DNA from: Pedobacter caeni
GTDB lineage: Bacteria > Bacteroidota > Bacteroidia > Sphingobacteriales > Sphingobacteriaceae
Direction of reading: 5' to 3'
Assembly: GCF_900129215.1 (NCBI RefSeq)
Contig: NZ_FQUQ01000007.1
Span: forward strand, 304,699-368,698
DNA length: 64,000 bases
In this document: piece by piece, positions 26,434-35,482 of the stretch
How the letters are laid out: every line of letters begins with the position of its first letter
How positions within the stretch are numbered: the stretch's first letter is position 1
The notes under the pieces: generated by a model
Told to the model about the DNA's origin: nothing
The model's database searches: none
Seen by the model: the letters and a program-made list of their open reading frames with translations, nothing else
Position numbers and translations under genes: made by a program

Positions 26434-27801
26434 ATGATCCTGATAATTGATGATGACATAGCCGTCCGTACTTCCCTGATGCTTTTGCTGGAACAGAAAA
26501 AATATGATGTTTTTGCAGTGGCTACAGCGATGGAAGGCCTTGATTTTCTCAGAAAAGAAAATGTGACATTGATCATCCTTGATCTTAATTTTTCTATTGA
26601 TACTTCCGGAAAAGAAGGAATGCAACTCTTGCAACAGATCAGAATGAAAGATCCTCAGGTTCCTGTGATTCTGATTACAGGTTGGGCGAGTATAGAGCTT
26701 GCAGTGCAGGGAATGAAGCTGGGTGCAAATGACTTTATCAATAAGCCCTGGAATAATGAACATTTGTTACAATCAGTAAAAACCCTGATTACGCTAAAAG
26801 ATCAGAAGCCTGGTCAGTCCAGCCGGAAACAACTGGATAAGGAGTATGAATTTCAGTCGATCATTGCAGAGGATAAAGGCATGCTGGAATTGCTGGAGAT
26901 TGCCGGCCGGGTATCAAAGACTGATGCTTCAGTATTGATTACCGGAGAAAGCGGAACGGGAAAGGAATTGATCGCAGAGGCTATTCATCAAAATAGCCTG
27001 CGTAGAAACCGGCCCTTCATCAAAGTTAATCTTGGCGGAATTTCCACTTCTTTGTTTGAAAGTGAGATGTTCGGTCATGTAAGGGGAGCCTTTACTGATG
27101 CCCGGACTGATCGTACCGGTCGTTTTGAGATGGCAAATAAAGGAACCATCTTTTTAGATGAGATCGGAGACCTGGATGCCGGGAGTCAGGTCAAACTATT
27201 AAGGGTATTACAAGACCGGAGTTATGAGGTTTTAGGGAGCAGCAGGACAAAAACTGTGGATGTACGGGTAATCTGTGCAACCAATAAGAATCTTGCTGAA
27301 ATGGTGGCTAAGGGAACTTTCAGGGAGGACCTGCTTTATCGGATCAATTTGATTACGCTAAAACTGCCGGCATTAAGAGAGCGGGGTAAAGATATTCCTT
27401 TACTGGTCGATTTTATGATCAGCAACCTGAGAGGGCTCTATAACCGTCCTAAATTAGAAGTAACACCCGAAGCCATGAAATGGCTAAAGCATTTACCTCT
27501 GCCAGGTAACATCCGGCAGTTAAAAAATATGGTAGAGCGGTCAGTTCTGGTCAGCAGAACAGATATATTAGATATCAACGATTTTGCTACCCATGTAGAA
27601 AAACAACCTTTTAGTGATTCAAAATTGCCGGAGGTAGGTGCAATGACGCTGGAAGAAACAGAAATATTAATGATTAAGCGTGCACTCCAGTTCCATAATA
27701 ACCGCATCTCTAAGGCTGCCTTAGCGTTGGGAATTACCAGGAGTGCCTTGTACCGACGCCTGGATAAGTATAACATTCCCTACGATGAAACTTCGGACTA
27801 A
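26434..27801 (+). CDS. NtrC-family sigma-54-dependent response regulator
   Basis: 455 residues. Receiver domain 1-120 (IIDDDIAVR, phospho-Asp in IILDLN, NKPW lysine). AAA+ domain about 135-370 with Walker A GESGTGKE, sigma-54 contact loop GAFTDA (the common form is GAFTGA) and Walker B IFLDEIGDL. A Fis-type helix-turn-helix is at the C terminus (NNRISKAALALGITRSALYRRL). It activates sigma-54 promoters when phosphorylated, presumably by the kinase encoded next. The candidate sigma-54 promoter before the adaptor gene suggests autoregulation of the operon. Confidence 0.95.
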   Translation: MILIIDDDIAVRTSLMLLLEQKKYDVFAVATAMEGLDFLRKENVTLIILDLNFSIDTSGKEGMQLLQQIRMKDPQVPVILITGWASIELAVQGMKLGANDFINKPWNNEHLLQSVKTLITLKDQKPGQSSRKQLDKEYEFQSIIAEDKGMLELLEIAGRVSKTDASVLITGESGTGKELIAEAIHQNSLRRNRPFIKVNLGGISTSLFESEMFGHVRGAFTDARTDRTGRFEMANKGTIFLDEIGDLDAGSQVKLLRVLQDRSYEVLGSSRTKTVDVRVICATNKNLAEMVAKGTFREDLLYRINLITLKLPALRERGKDIPLLVDFMISNLRGLYNRPKLEVTPEAMKWLKHLPLPGNIRQLKNMVERSVLVSRTDILDINDFATHVEKQPFSDSKLPEVGAMTLEETEILMIKRALQFHNNRISKAALALGITRSALYRRLDKYNIPYDETSD

Positions 27802-29080
27802 ATACCTTTTATTCGTATGCATATTACATGCAACCGCACTATTCTTAAGCTTTCTTGTTTTTGAAAAGAACAAGGTCTTTTTCCTCCTGTCGGAAGCCTT
27901 CATTTTGGGCTCTATTCTGATCTCCTGGCAATTGTACAATCAGATGATCCGTCCTCTGAATTTGTTGGTGCAAGGTGCTGATGCGATCAGAGACAGGGAT
28001 TTCACCATTAAATTTATAAAAAGCGGAACCTCCGAAATGGACGAACTGATTGAGGTGTATAACCAAATGATTGAGCAATTGAGAAAAGAGAGAACATTGC
28101 AACAGGAGCAACACTTTTTTCTTGACAAGTTAATTTTCAGTTCTCCGGTGGGAATCATTATTCTGGATCATGATCAGCGGATTCAGCAGGTCAACCCAGC
28201 TGCAAAAAAGATTTTGAAGGCTATTCCATTTGAGGGTTGGTTGTTGAAAGATATCGACCATCCGATTATTGATGAAGTGCGTACACTCATGAAGGGTAAA
28301 TCGAAATCAGGCACTCTTAGCGGTGGAGCAGAGACCTATAAGATTCAGGTTTCTGAATTTTTAGACCGCGGCTTCCCCAGGCACTTTGTCATTATTCAGG
28401 AATTGACAACCGAACTATTGGAAGCCGAGAAACAAGCCTATGGTAAAGTGATCAGAATGATGGCTCATGAGGTCAACAATACGATAGGGCCTGTAAATTC
28501 GATTCTGGATTCAGCCCTGTCCATAGAGTCCGGTCGTGAGGAAAGCAGCCGGCTTGCAAATGCATTGCAGGTGGCTATAGACCGAAATAATAACCTCAAT
28601 ATCTTTATGCGGAATCTGGCAGATGTCGTCCGCTTGCCGGAGCCGAATAAACAATACATCAACCTTCATGACCTGATTTATGCAGTTACAACCCTGTTAT
28701 CCGAGACGGCAAAAGCGAAAAACACGAAGTTTGAGTTCCTTCTGGATAAGAATCCTCTAGTGATCTTTGCCGATCAGCTACAGATGGAGCAGGTGTTGAT
28801 CAATATCGTGAAAAACTCAATTGAAGCAATTGGCCCCAAAAAACCTGGGTTGATCAGCTTTCTAACAGAAAACACTCCAGGAAGACTGATGGTAAGGGAT
28901 AACGGCCAGGGAATTTCAGCAGAAACAGAGCATCAGCTGTTTAGCCCGTTTTTTAGTACTAAGGTTGATGGTCAGGGGATCGGATTGACCCTGATTAAAG
29001 ATGTGCTGATGAAACATGAATTTCAGTTTGCACTTTCAACAAGCCGGATTGGAATCACAGAATTCTCCATAATTGTTTAA
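27785..29080 (+). CDS. sensor histidine kinase partner of NtrC-type regulator
   Basis: 431 residues from the ATG at 27785 (MKLRTKYLLF), overlapping the regulator stop by 17 bp; the longer frame start at 27743 lies deep in the regulator gene. Two N-terminal membrane helices (about 7-25 and 30-50) with almost no periplasmic loop, then HAMP-like linker, PAS-like region (SPVGIIILDHDQRIQQVN), H-box MMAHEVNNTIG and ATPase domain (NIVKNSIEAIG, VRDNGQGIS, GIGLTLIKDVL). The minimal loop suggests it senses membrane state or partner permeases and not a soluble ligand. Confidence 0.93.
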   Translation: MKLRTKYLLFVCILHATALFLSFLVFEKNKVFFLLSEAFILGSILISWQLYNQMIRPLNLLVQGADAIRDRDFTIKFIKSGTSEMDELIEVYNQMIEQLRKERTLQQEQHFFLDKLIFSSPVGIIILDHDQRIQQVNPAAKKILKAIPFEGWLLKDIDHPIIDEVRTLMKGKSKSGTLSGGAETYKIQVSEFLDRGFPRHFVIIQELTTELLEAEKQAYGKVIRMMAHEVNNTIGPVNSILDSALSIESGREESSRLANALQVAIDRNNNLNIFMRNLADVVRLPEPNKQYINLHDLIYAVTTLLSETAKAKNTKFEFLLDKNPLVIFADQLQMEQVLINIVKNSIEAIGPKKPGLISFLTENTPGRLMVRDNGQGISAETEHQLFSPFFSTKVDGQGIGLTLIKDVLMKHEFQFALSTSRIGITEFSIIV

Positions 29081-29109
29081 TCTCTACTGGCCCGAGATCA
29101 AAATGAGTT

Positions 29110-29140
29110 CCGGTTCTTAGTATCTGAACCGGTAGTTTTA
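29110..29140 (+). terminator. possible weak terminator after exporter operon
   Basis: CCGGTTC (29110-29116) pairs with GAACCGG (29126-29132) around a 9-base loop, followed by TAGTTTTA. The stem is convincing but the T-run is short. Confidence 0.45.
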
Positions 29141-29191
29141 CCAACTTTTCCGTTCTATAGGAAACGCTAAACTCAGGCAGCCTTAAGCCCC

Positions 29192-29207
29192 TGAAAATAT
29201 ATTTTCA
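29192..29207 (+). promoter_or_regulatory. 16-bp perfect palindrome upstream of FecR gene
   Basis: TGAAAATATATTTTCA is fully palindromic and ends 63 bases before the ATG of the FecR gene that opens the glycan locus. AT-only palindromes can occur by chance, but the position suits an operator or a regulator site. Confidence 0.4.
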
Positions 29208-29270
29208 AATTCTTTGGTAAAAAAGCAATTCTTGCTGCACTTGTAGTCATTAACCAATATAATCGCTGGA

Positions 29271-30323
29271 ATGAAATACGATGCCTATGCCATTGAAGAC
29301 TTTTTAACTGAAGAAAGCTTTGTTAATTATTGCCTCGGAACGCCGCAGGAAGATGTTTTATTCTGGAAAAAAATCATAAAAGAGCAACCTGAGCTGAAAG
29401 AGCGGATTGATAAAGCAAGGACACTTTTCTTTTTGCTCGCGGTAAAAGTTGATCCTGTTGAAAAACAAAAAGAATTAAATAAGCTTAAACTGGTGATCGA
29501 GGGGATGCAAAATATAGCTGAACCCACAACAGAACTGCCTCAGAGAAATTTCATTGGTAGAACCTCCTGGATCTCTATTGCCGCAGCGATTCTCCTCTGC
29601 ATTGGGGTGTATGCCTTATTCAATAAAAAAGAATATGGAAAGGAGATCCAGCCTTATGCTGCTGGTGCTAAAAGTATCCTCCTGAAAACCGCTTACAATG
29701 AAAGAAAGACCTTAACGCTGAGCGATGGGACTACAGTAACGGTTAACGGATCTACAGAACTTAAACTGGATGACCATTATAATCAGGAAAAGAGGGTGCT
29801 TTGGTTAAATGGAGAAGCTTATTTTGAAGTTGCCGGGAATAAAGATAAACCTTTCATCGTCGTTTCCGGTACCACTACCACCACTGCTCTGGGAACTTCA
29901 TTTAAGATCAATAATTATAACAACAGAGCACACACCCTCGTGATGCTCAATTCCGGTAAAGTCAGCGTTGGGGAGCTGGTTGGTCAGAAAGTCGTAGACC
30001 ACGTACAACTCAGCCCGGGAGAAAAGGTGGAAGTTACACCAGATAAATTTGCCAAATCTACCTTCAATCTGGAAGAGATTGACAACTGGAAAAACCGTAA
30101 ACTGGTTTTTTCTACTGCCTCATTAAAAGAGATCAAATCGATACTAAAAGAAATCTATGGCATAGAGGTGCGCAGCAAAAACCAACCTAAAAAACCAATC
30201 TCATTTACTGGAACATTCGTCAACGAAGGACTCAGTGAAGTGCTTAATGCAATCGGCTTTTCCAACCATTTTACTTATACCATAAAAGATGATATAGTGA
30301 CCCTCGATTTCGACAAGAAATAA
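29271..30323 (+). CDS. FecR-family anti-sigma factor of glycan locus
   Basis: 350 residues: cytoplasmic N terminus (about 1-95), one membrane helix (about 98-116, WISIAAAILLCIGVYALF), periplasmic FecR domain (about 130-260: TLSDGTTVTVNGSTELKL, GEAYFEVAGNKDKPFIV, ALGTSFKINNY) and a DUF4974 tail (about 275-348). It relays binding at the SusC STN domain to an ECF sigma. Unusually no sigma gene precedes it; the sigma gene lies 8.8 kb away at 39117-39698. The SusC gene follows after 36 bp. Confidence 0.94.
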   Translation: MKYDAYAIEDFLTEESFVNYCLGTPQEDVLFWKKIIKEQPELKERIDKARTLFFLLAVKVDPVEKQKELNKLKLVIEGMQNIAEPTTELPQRNFIGRTSWISIAAAILLCIGVYALFNKKEYGKEIQPYAAGAKSILLKTAYNERKTLTLSDGTTVTVNGSTELKLDDHYNQEKRVLWLNGEAYFEVAGNKDKPFIVVSGTTTTTALGTSFKINNYNNRAHTLVMLNSGKVSVGELVGQKVVDHVQLSPGEKVEVTPDKFAKSTFNLEEIDNWKNRKLVFSTASLKEIKSILKEIYGIEVRSKNQPKKPISFTGTFVNEGLSEVLNAIGFSNHFTYTIKDDIVTLDFDKK

Positions 30324-30359
30324 CAAACAGAATAACCAAACCAAACTAACCAAACCAAT

Positions 30360-33300
30360 ATGAAAAAACCCTTACCCTCCTATTATTTTTTTTATGGGCT
30401 TCTGTTAAAAACCTGTTTATCCTGTATCCTGATTCTTTCCTTATCAGGATATGCCCAGTCAAAGGATAAGCTATATTCCTTTAACTGGAAAAACACCACA
30501 GTCCTCAATGCTTTTAAGCAGATTGAAGGTGAAGCAGGAGTTCATTTTTCTTATAATCCTTTAGACTTAAATATCAATACACGTATTGACCTTAAGATCG
30601 AAAAACAAAAGATTGATGAGGTGCTGAATGCCATTGCTAAAAAAGTGAGCATAAAATATCAGATCAACGGGCAGACAATTATGATCCAGTCTTATCAGCC
30701 CAGTGTTCCGGTTTCCACTGTTTTTACGTTAACAGGAAAGGTAACCGATGAGAAAAAAACAGGTATCCCGGGTGTTGTTGTGGTCAATACCAGGAACAAC
30801 AAGACTGTGGCAACCAATGCTGACGGATTGTTTTCTATTCCTGCAGATCAGGGAGATGTAATCCGTTTCAGAATGCTCGGCTTTCAGGAGACTGCAATTG
30901 TTGCCAGTGAGCAGCAGAAAAATATAACTATCGTTTTAAAGGAAGCTACCACAGAACTACAGGAAGCAGTGGTGACGGCCTTAGGTATTAAAAGAGAGCA
31001 AAAATCTTTGGGATATGCCGTGTCTGAAGTAGATGGAAAGGGGCTTAAAAAAGCCAGAGAGATCAACGTGATCAACTCTTTAGCCGGTAAAGTTCCCGGG
31101 CTGATCATTACCGGAACAGCAGGAGGCCCTGCGGGTTCCTCCCGTGTTATTATTCGTGGGAGCACAACTGTGACGGGTAATAACCAACCACTGTATGTGG
31201 TGGATGGGGTTCCTATCGATAATTCCAATTATGGGGGCACCGGCTCCGGACAATATGCCGGAGGGCAGGATTTAGGTGATGCCATATCTGCCATCAATCC
31301 GGACGATGTCGATAAAATCAGTGTCCTTAAAGGGGCTTCAGCTTCAGCACTATATGGGGCGAGAGCAGCTAACGGAGTAATCCTGATCACGACTAAGAAA
31401 GGAATCGGATCTAAAGACCTGGGAATAGAATTTAACAATACCTCTACTATTGAAAGTCAGCTGACCAGCTACGACGGATACCAGTCGCTATACGGTCAGG
31501 GAACCAAGCAGCAATTGAATACACTTGCGATACAGGATTACAATACCCTAACCAAAAACTTTGGTGCCCGGATTGATCCCGACTTAACGGTGATCACCGG
31601 AACGGGAGAGCGCAGACCCTATGCTTATGTGAAAAATAATATTGATGGTTTTTTCAGAACGGGTTCAACGTTCACCAATACGCTTTCATTTACCAATGCT
31701 TCTGAGGTTTCTTCTTTCCGTTTCTCTGCGTCTAACCTGACGAATAAGGACATTATTCCGGCAAGTGGAATGCACCGGAACTCCTTTACCTTCAACGGGA
31801 GTTCGAAGTTTGGTTCTAAGATCACTCTGGAAGCCAGGGCTTTTTATATGAATGAAAAAGTGAACAACAGGCCTTCACTGGCTGATGATCCTGCAAATAT
31901 TGGAAATAGCTTCCTTTCTCTTGCAAATACAGTGGATCAGGCGCGGTTTAAAAACGAATACAAAAATGCTGATGGAAGTTATCTGGACTGGAACAATGGA
32001 AATCAGTACCGCCTGAATCCTTATTGGGTCATCAACGAAATGAAAAACAAAACGACAAAAGATCGTTTAATGGGTACATTGCAACTCAATTACAGTATTC
32101 TAAGCTGGTTAAACCTACAGGGAAGAGCCTCCGCCGATCAGACGGATCTTGACTTCGAAAAGTATAGTCCCAGAACCACGCCGGGAGCACTTACAGGAAC
32201 ACTGGATCAGACCAAAAGAAAACTGAAAACCATAGAGGCCGACCTCTTGCTTTCTGCCGAAAGACAGGTTACACCTTCTTTAAACTTGTCCGCGCGTCTG
32301 GGAAGCAGTATTACCAGGAGCAGGGCTGATGGGAATATCCTGCAGTTTACAAATCAAACGGTGTTGGACGTAGTGAGTCCAACGAGTTATACCTCACAGT
32401 CTGTACAGCCTACAGCGTATAGAAAGTCTTTTAATTCCGTGTATGGTATCCTGGCCGCAGGTTATAAAGGTTATCTATATGTGGATGCAACACTCCGGCA
32501 AGATGCGTATTCTACTCTTGCCATAGGAAAAAACAGTAAGCTCTATCCTTCATTGAGTGGAAGTTTTGTCTTTACTGAAGCGCTCAAGATGGATAAAAAG
32601 ATTTTATCATTTGGTAAGATCAGGGCATCCATTGCACAGGTGGCATCAGATACCGATCCTTACCTGACGGATGCTTATTTTGCAACCAGCCCATTGCCGT
32701 TTAAAGGGCAAACAATCGGAGGAATTTCAACGAGTATTAAACCGAATGAAGACCTGAAGCCAACAACTACCCGGTCTTATGAATTCGGAACAGAACTCAA
32801 GTTTTTTGGACAGAGATTAGGACTTGACCTCACTTATTACAATTCAAAATCAAAAGATCAATTGAATATTGTGCCTGTCCCGCCTTCTTCAGGGTATAAA
32901 AATGAGATTAGAAATGCTGGTGTGATCACCAATGAAGGAATAGAAATTGCCCTGAGCGGCACGCCAATCAGTAGCAAAGACTTTACCTGGGACCTGAATT
33001 TCAGCTTTGCAAGGAATGTGAACAAAGTAGAATCTCTGGCTCCGGGAACCCCTTTTCTAAGTCTTTCTGATGCACGTTGGATGGGGGTATCCGTAGTTGC
33101 ACAGCCTGGAGCTTCTTATGGTGCTATTCTGGCCTTTGATTATCAAAAAGATCCTCAGGGAAATATTATCCTTAACCCGATAGACCTTCAACCGATGTTG
33201 AGTCCTACCAGACAAATTGTTGGAAAAGGCGTCTTTGACTGGACAGGAGGATTGAGCAGCACATTCAGGTACAAAAACTTTAGTTTAGGAACCATCTTCG

Positions 33301-33860
33301 ACCTGAAGTTTGGTGCCGACCTGTTGTCGCTGACCAACTATTCTGCTGCAGGTGCAGGAAGCCTGAAATCAACATTGGGGGGAAGAGCGGAATGGATCAA
33401 ATCAGAAGAGGATCGTCAGGCAGCGGGAAAAACCATTCAGGAATGGACCGCATCAGGTATGGTCAGAGGGCTTGTTCCGGTAGGAGTTGTCCAAACCGGA
33501 ACCAATGCAGATGGAAGTCCGGTATATACCCAAAATACCAAAGCTGTAGATCCTTCGCTCTACTGGGGAAGAATACTTGATGTTTCGAACTCTGTAGCCA
33601 GACCTTTTATCTATGATGCTTCTTATGTCAAAATCAGGGAAATCACATTGAATTACCGCCTGCCTTCAACTTTGACTTCCAGATGGGGAGTGAAAGATGT
33701 GCAGGTAGGTCTGGTGAGCAGAAATCCATTCATCCTTTACAAAAATGTACCCAATGTGGATCCCGATTCCAATTACAATAATGGAAACGGACAGGGGATA
33801 GAATATGGCTCTCTTCCTGGCAGACGAAGCTTTGGTCTTAATTTAAATTTTAGATTTTAA
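30360..33860 (+). CDS. SusC-family receptor with STN signalling domain
   Basis: 1166 residues. After a signal peptide (to about residue 35) comes an STN domain (about 40-105: FNWKNTTVLNAFKQIEGEAG, IDEVLNAIAKKVSIKYQI) that contacts FecR. A CarboxypepD_reg-like domain follows (about 122-195), then the plug (about 200-345: VVTALGIKREQKSLGYAV, YVVDGVPIDNSN, ISVLKGASASALYGARAANG) and the barrel ending in NFRF. It imports the locus ligand and signals its presence. Flanked by FecR and SusD genes with 36- and 20-bp gaps. Confidence 0.97.
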   Translation: MKKPLPSYYFFYGLLLKTCLSCILILSLSGYAQSKDKLYSFNWKNTTVLNAFKQIEGEAGVHFSYNPLDLNINTRIDLKIEKQKIDEVLNAIAKKVSIKYQINGQTIMIQSYQPSVPVSTVFTLTGKVTDEKKTGIPGVVVVNTRNNKTVATNADGLFSIPADQGDVIRFRMLGFQETAIVASEQQKNITIVLKEATTELQEAVVTALGIKREQKSLGYAVSEVDGKGLKKAREINVINSLAGKVPGLIITGTAGGPAGSSRVIIRGSTTVTGNNQPLYVVDGVPIDNSNYGGTGSGQYAGGQDLGDAISAINPDDVDKISVLKGASASALYGARAANGVILITTKKGIGSKDLGIEFNNTSTIESQLTSYDGYQSLYGQGTKQQLNTLAIQDYNTLTKNFGARIDPDLTVITGTGERRPYAYVKNNIDGFFRTGSTFTNTLSFTNASEVSSFRFSASNLTNKDIIPASGMHRNSFTFNGSSKFGSKITLEARAFYMNEKVNNRPSLADDPANIGNSFLSLANTVDQARFKNEYKNADGSYLDWNNGNQYRLNPYWVINEMKNKTTKDRLMGTLQLNYSILSWLNLQGRASADQTDLDFEKYSPRTTPGALTGTLDQTKRKLKTIEADLLLSAERQVTPSLNLSARLGSSITRSRADGNILQFTNQTVLDVVSPTSYTSQSVQPTAYRKSFNSVYGILAAGYKGYLYVDATLRQDAYSTLAIGKNSKLYPSLSGSFVFTEALKMDKKILSFGKIRASIAQVASDTDPYLTDAYFATSPLPFKGQTIGGISTSIKPNEDLKPTTTRSYEFGTELKFFGQRLGLDLTYYNSKSKDQLNIVPVPPSSGYKNEIRNAGVITNEGIEIALSGTPISSKDFTWDLNFSFARNVNKVESLAPGTPFLSLSDARWMGVSVVAQPGASYGAILAFDYQKDPQGNIILNPIDLQPMLSPTRQIVGKGVFDWTGGLSSTFRYKNFSLGTIFDLKFGADLLSLTNYSAAGAGSLKSTLGGRAEWIKSEEDRQAAGKTIQEWTASGMVRGLVPVGVVQTGTNADGSPVYTQNTKAVDPSLYWGRILDVSNSVARPFIYDASYVKIREITLNYRLPSTLTSRWGVKDVQVGLVSRNPFILYKNVPNVDPDSNYNNGNGQGIEYGSLPGRRSFGLNLNFRF

Positions 33861-33880
33861 CAGGTAAGTATTTAGATAAG

Positions 33881-35482
33881 ATGATAATGAAAAAGATGTT
33901 AAAGACATACCTCCTCAACTTATTAACGATTGCTTTGGTATTCAGCTCTTGCAAAAAGTTTGGGGATACAAATATTGACCCAACCAGGTCATCTAACCTG
34001 GACCCCTCAGTGCAACTCTCTTTAATCCAGCTGCGGTTTTCCGGAGATCTGAACGTCAATGAGAGAACAACCTTTATGATGACGATGCCATTGGTTCAAC
34101 ACATCTCAGGACCCTACAGCAACCGCTGGGGAGGAATTTATTTCAGGGATCCCAATATCATGGGGGTGCTTTGGGAGGATTCTTACGGAAGTGACCTGGT
34201 GAATGCAGTAGACGCAGTAAAAAGAACCACCAACATCCCTGATAAAACAAACCTGAATGCCATTTGCCGCATTATGAAGGTGTATAATTTTGCAAGAATG
34301 ACAGACTTATATGGTGATCTTCCTTATAGCGAGGCAGGCCTTGGAATTAAAGCAAAATTTGATACTCAGGAAGAAATATACAATAGCTTTTTTCAGGATT
34401 TAAAAGCAGCCAGAGCCCAGCTTGATGGATCGAAAGATGTAGTGAAAGGGGATCTGTTTTATGGAGGAGATATCAATGCCTGGAAGAAATTTGCCAGCTC
34501 TCTGCATTTACGCCTGGCAATGCGCCTGGTGAAACGTGACCCGGCAAAAGCACAGGCAGAAGCTCAGCAAGCATTTAATGAGGGGGTATTTACCAGCAAT
34601 GGTGACGTTTGTAAGCTGGATCATGAAGATATCCAGAATCCTTATGAGGATGGAAAAGGAAATATCCGTGGAAATGGGGTCTCTGCTTCTTTCTTTAATG
34701 GGGGAGGTATTCCCGGACGTTTCACGACTCCTTTTCTTGATCAGTTGCGGGTAACGAACGATCCGAGAATGAAATACATGGTGAAGTATTACGTGGATAT
34801 TCCTGGTGGGAATCCGTTAAGCCGAATCGACCTGACGGAACCTCTGGTAGAAAAAGTAGGATATGTGGGGGTGAACCCAGGAAGCTATATCTGGGATGGA
34901 TATTTATCAAATGTTACTGTAGAAATCCCTGGAAAGGGACCTTATACCGCACTTAACAATGACCAGAAGGCACAACCGGCAAACTTCCTGCTTCGTTTTA
35001 ATGCGCCTTTCTTACACCTGACCTATTCAGAAGTAGAGCTTTTACTGGCAGAAGCAACTGTTCGCTTTGGCCCCTCATTTGGTGGAACGGCTGCCAGCCA
35101 TTATGAAAAAGGAGTGACTGCAGCTTTTCAGCAACTGAGCTTTTTCCCCGGGGGGCCAACAGTCCCTGCAAATGAGATCAGCACTTTTATCCAGGGAAAT
35201 CAGCTGATTGCAGGAAGAGAAATAGAAACCATCAACAAACAAATGTGGATCACATTGTTCCTGAACGGACCTGAGGCCTATGCCAATTGGAGAAGGTCTG
35301 GTTTTCCTAACCTGATCCCTGCAGTAGGGGTTTCTGAAACAGGAGAGAGCCTGACCATTCCAAGAAGATTTGAATATCCCTTTACCGAAGAAGAACAGAA
35401 TAAGGAAAACTTTCAAAAAGTGCTGCCGGCATTAGGTGGCGTAGATAGCTGGACTAAAAGAGTTTGGTGGGATAAGGAATAA
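33881..35482 (+). CDS. SusD-like surface lipoprotein (SusD-like_2 type)
   Basis: 533 residues if the ATG at 33881 is used; the ATG at 33887 gives a more usual MKKMLKTYLL start. Lipobox Cys is at about residue 23-25 (VFSSCKKFGD). Typical SusD-like_2 features include an early DTNIDPTR segment, DLYGDLPYSEA, and the late YANWRRSGFPNL and WWDKE ending. It should cap the SusC barrel. Its stop codon overlaps the start of the GH18 gene by one base (TAATG), so translation is probably coupled. Confidence 0.94.
   Translation: MIMKKMLKTYLLNLLTIALVFSSCKKFGDTNIDPTRSSNLDPSVQLSLIQLRFSGDLNVNERTTFMMTMPLVQHISGPYSNRWGGIYFRDPNIMGVLWEDSYGSDLVNAVDAVKRTTNIPDKTNLNAICRIMKVYNFARMTDLYGDLPYSEAGLGIKAKFDTQEEIYNSFFQDLKAARAQLDGSKDVVKGDLFYGGDINAWKKFASSLHLRLAMRLVKRDPAKAQAEAQQAFNEGVFTSNGDVCKLDHEDIQNPYEDGKGNIRGNGVSASFFNGGGIPGRFTTPFLDQLRVTNDPRMKYMVKYYVDIPGGNPLSRIDLTEPLVEKVGYVGVNPGSYIWDGYLSNVTVEIPGKGPYTALNNDQKAQPANFLLRFNAPFLHLTYSEVELLLAEATVRFGPSFGGTAASHYEKGVTAAFQQLSFFPGGPTVPANEISTFIQGNQLIAGREIETINKQMWITLFLNGPEAYANWRRSGFPNLIPAVGVSETGESLTIPRRFEYPFTEEEQNKENFQKVLPALGGVDSWTKRVWWDKE

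Noticed and set aside
29081..29270. Missing sigma gene upstream of FecR
   Set aside because: Checked for a remnant; only a hairpin and a palindrome are visible in the 190 bases.
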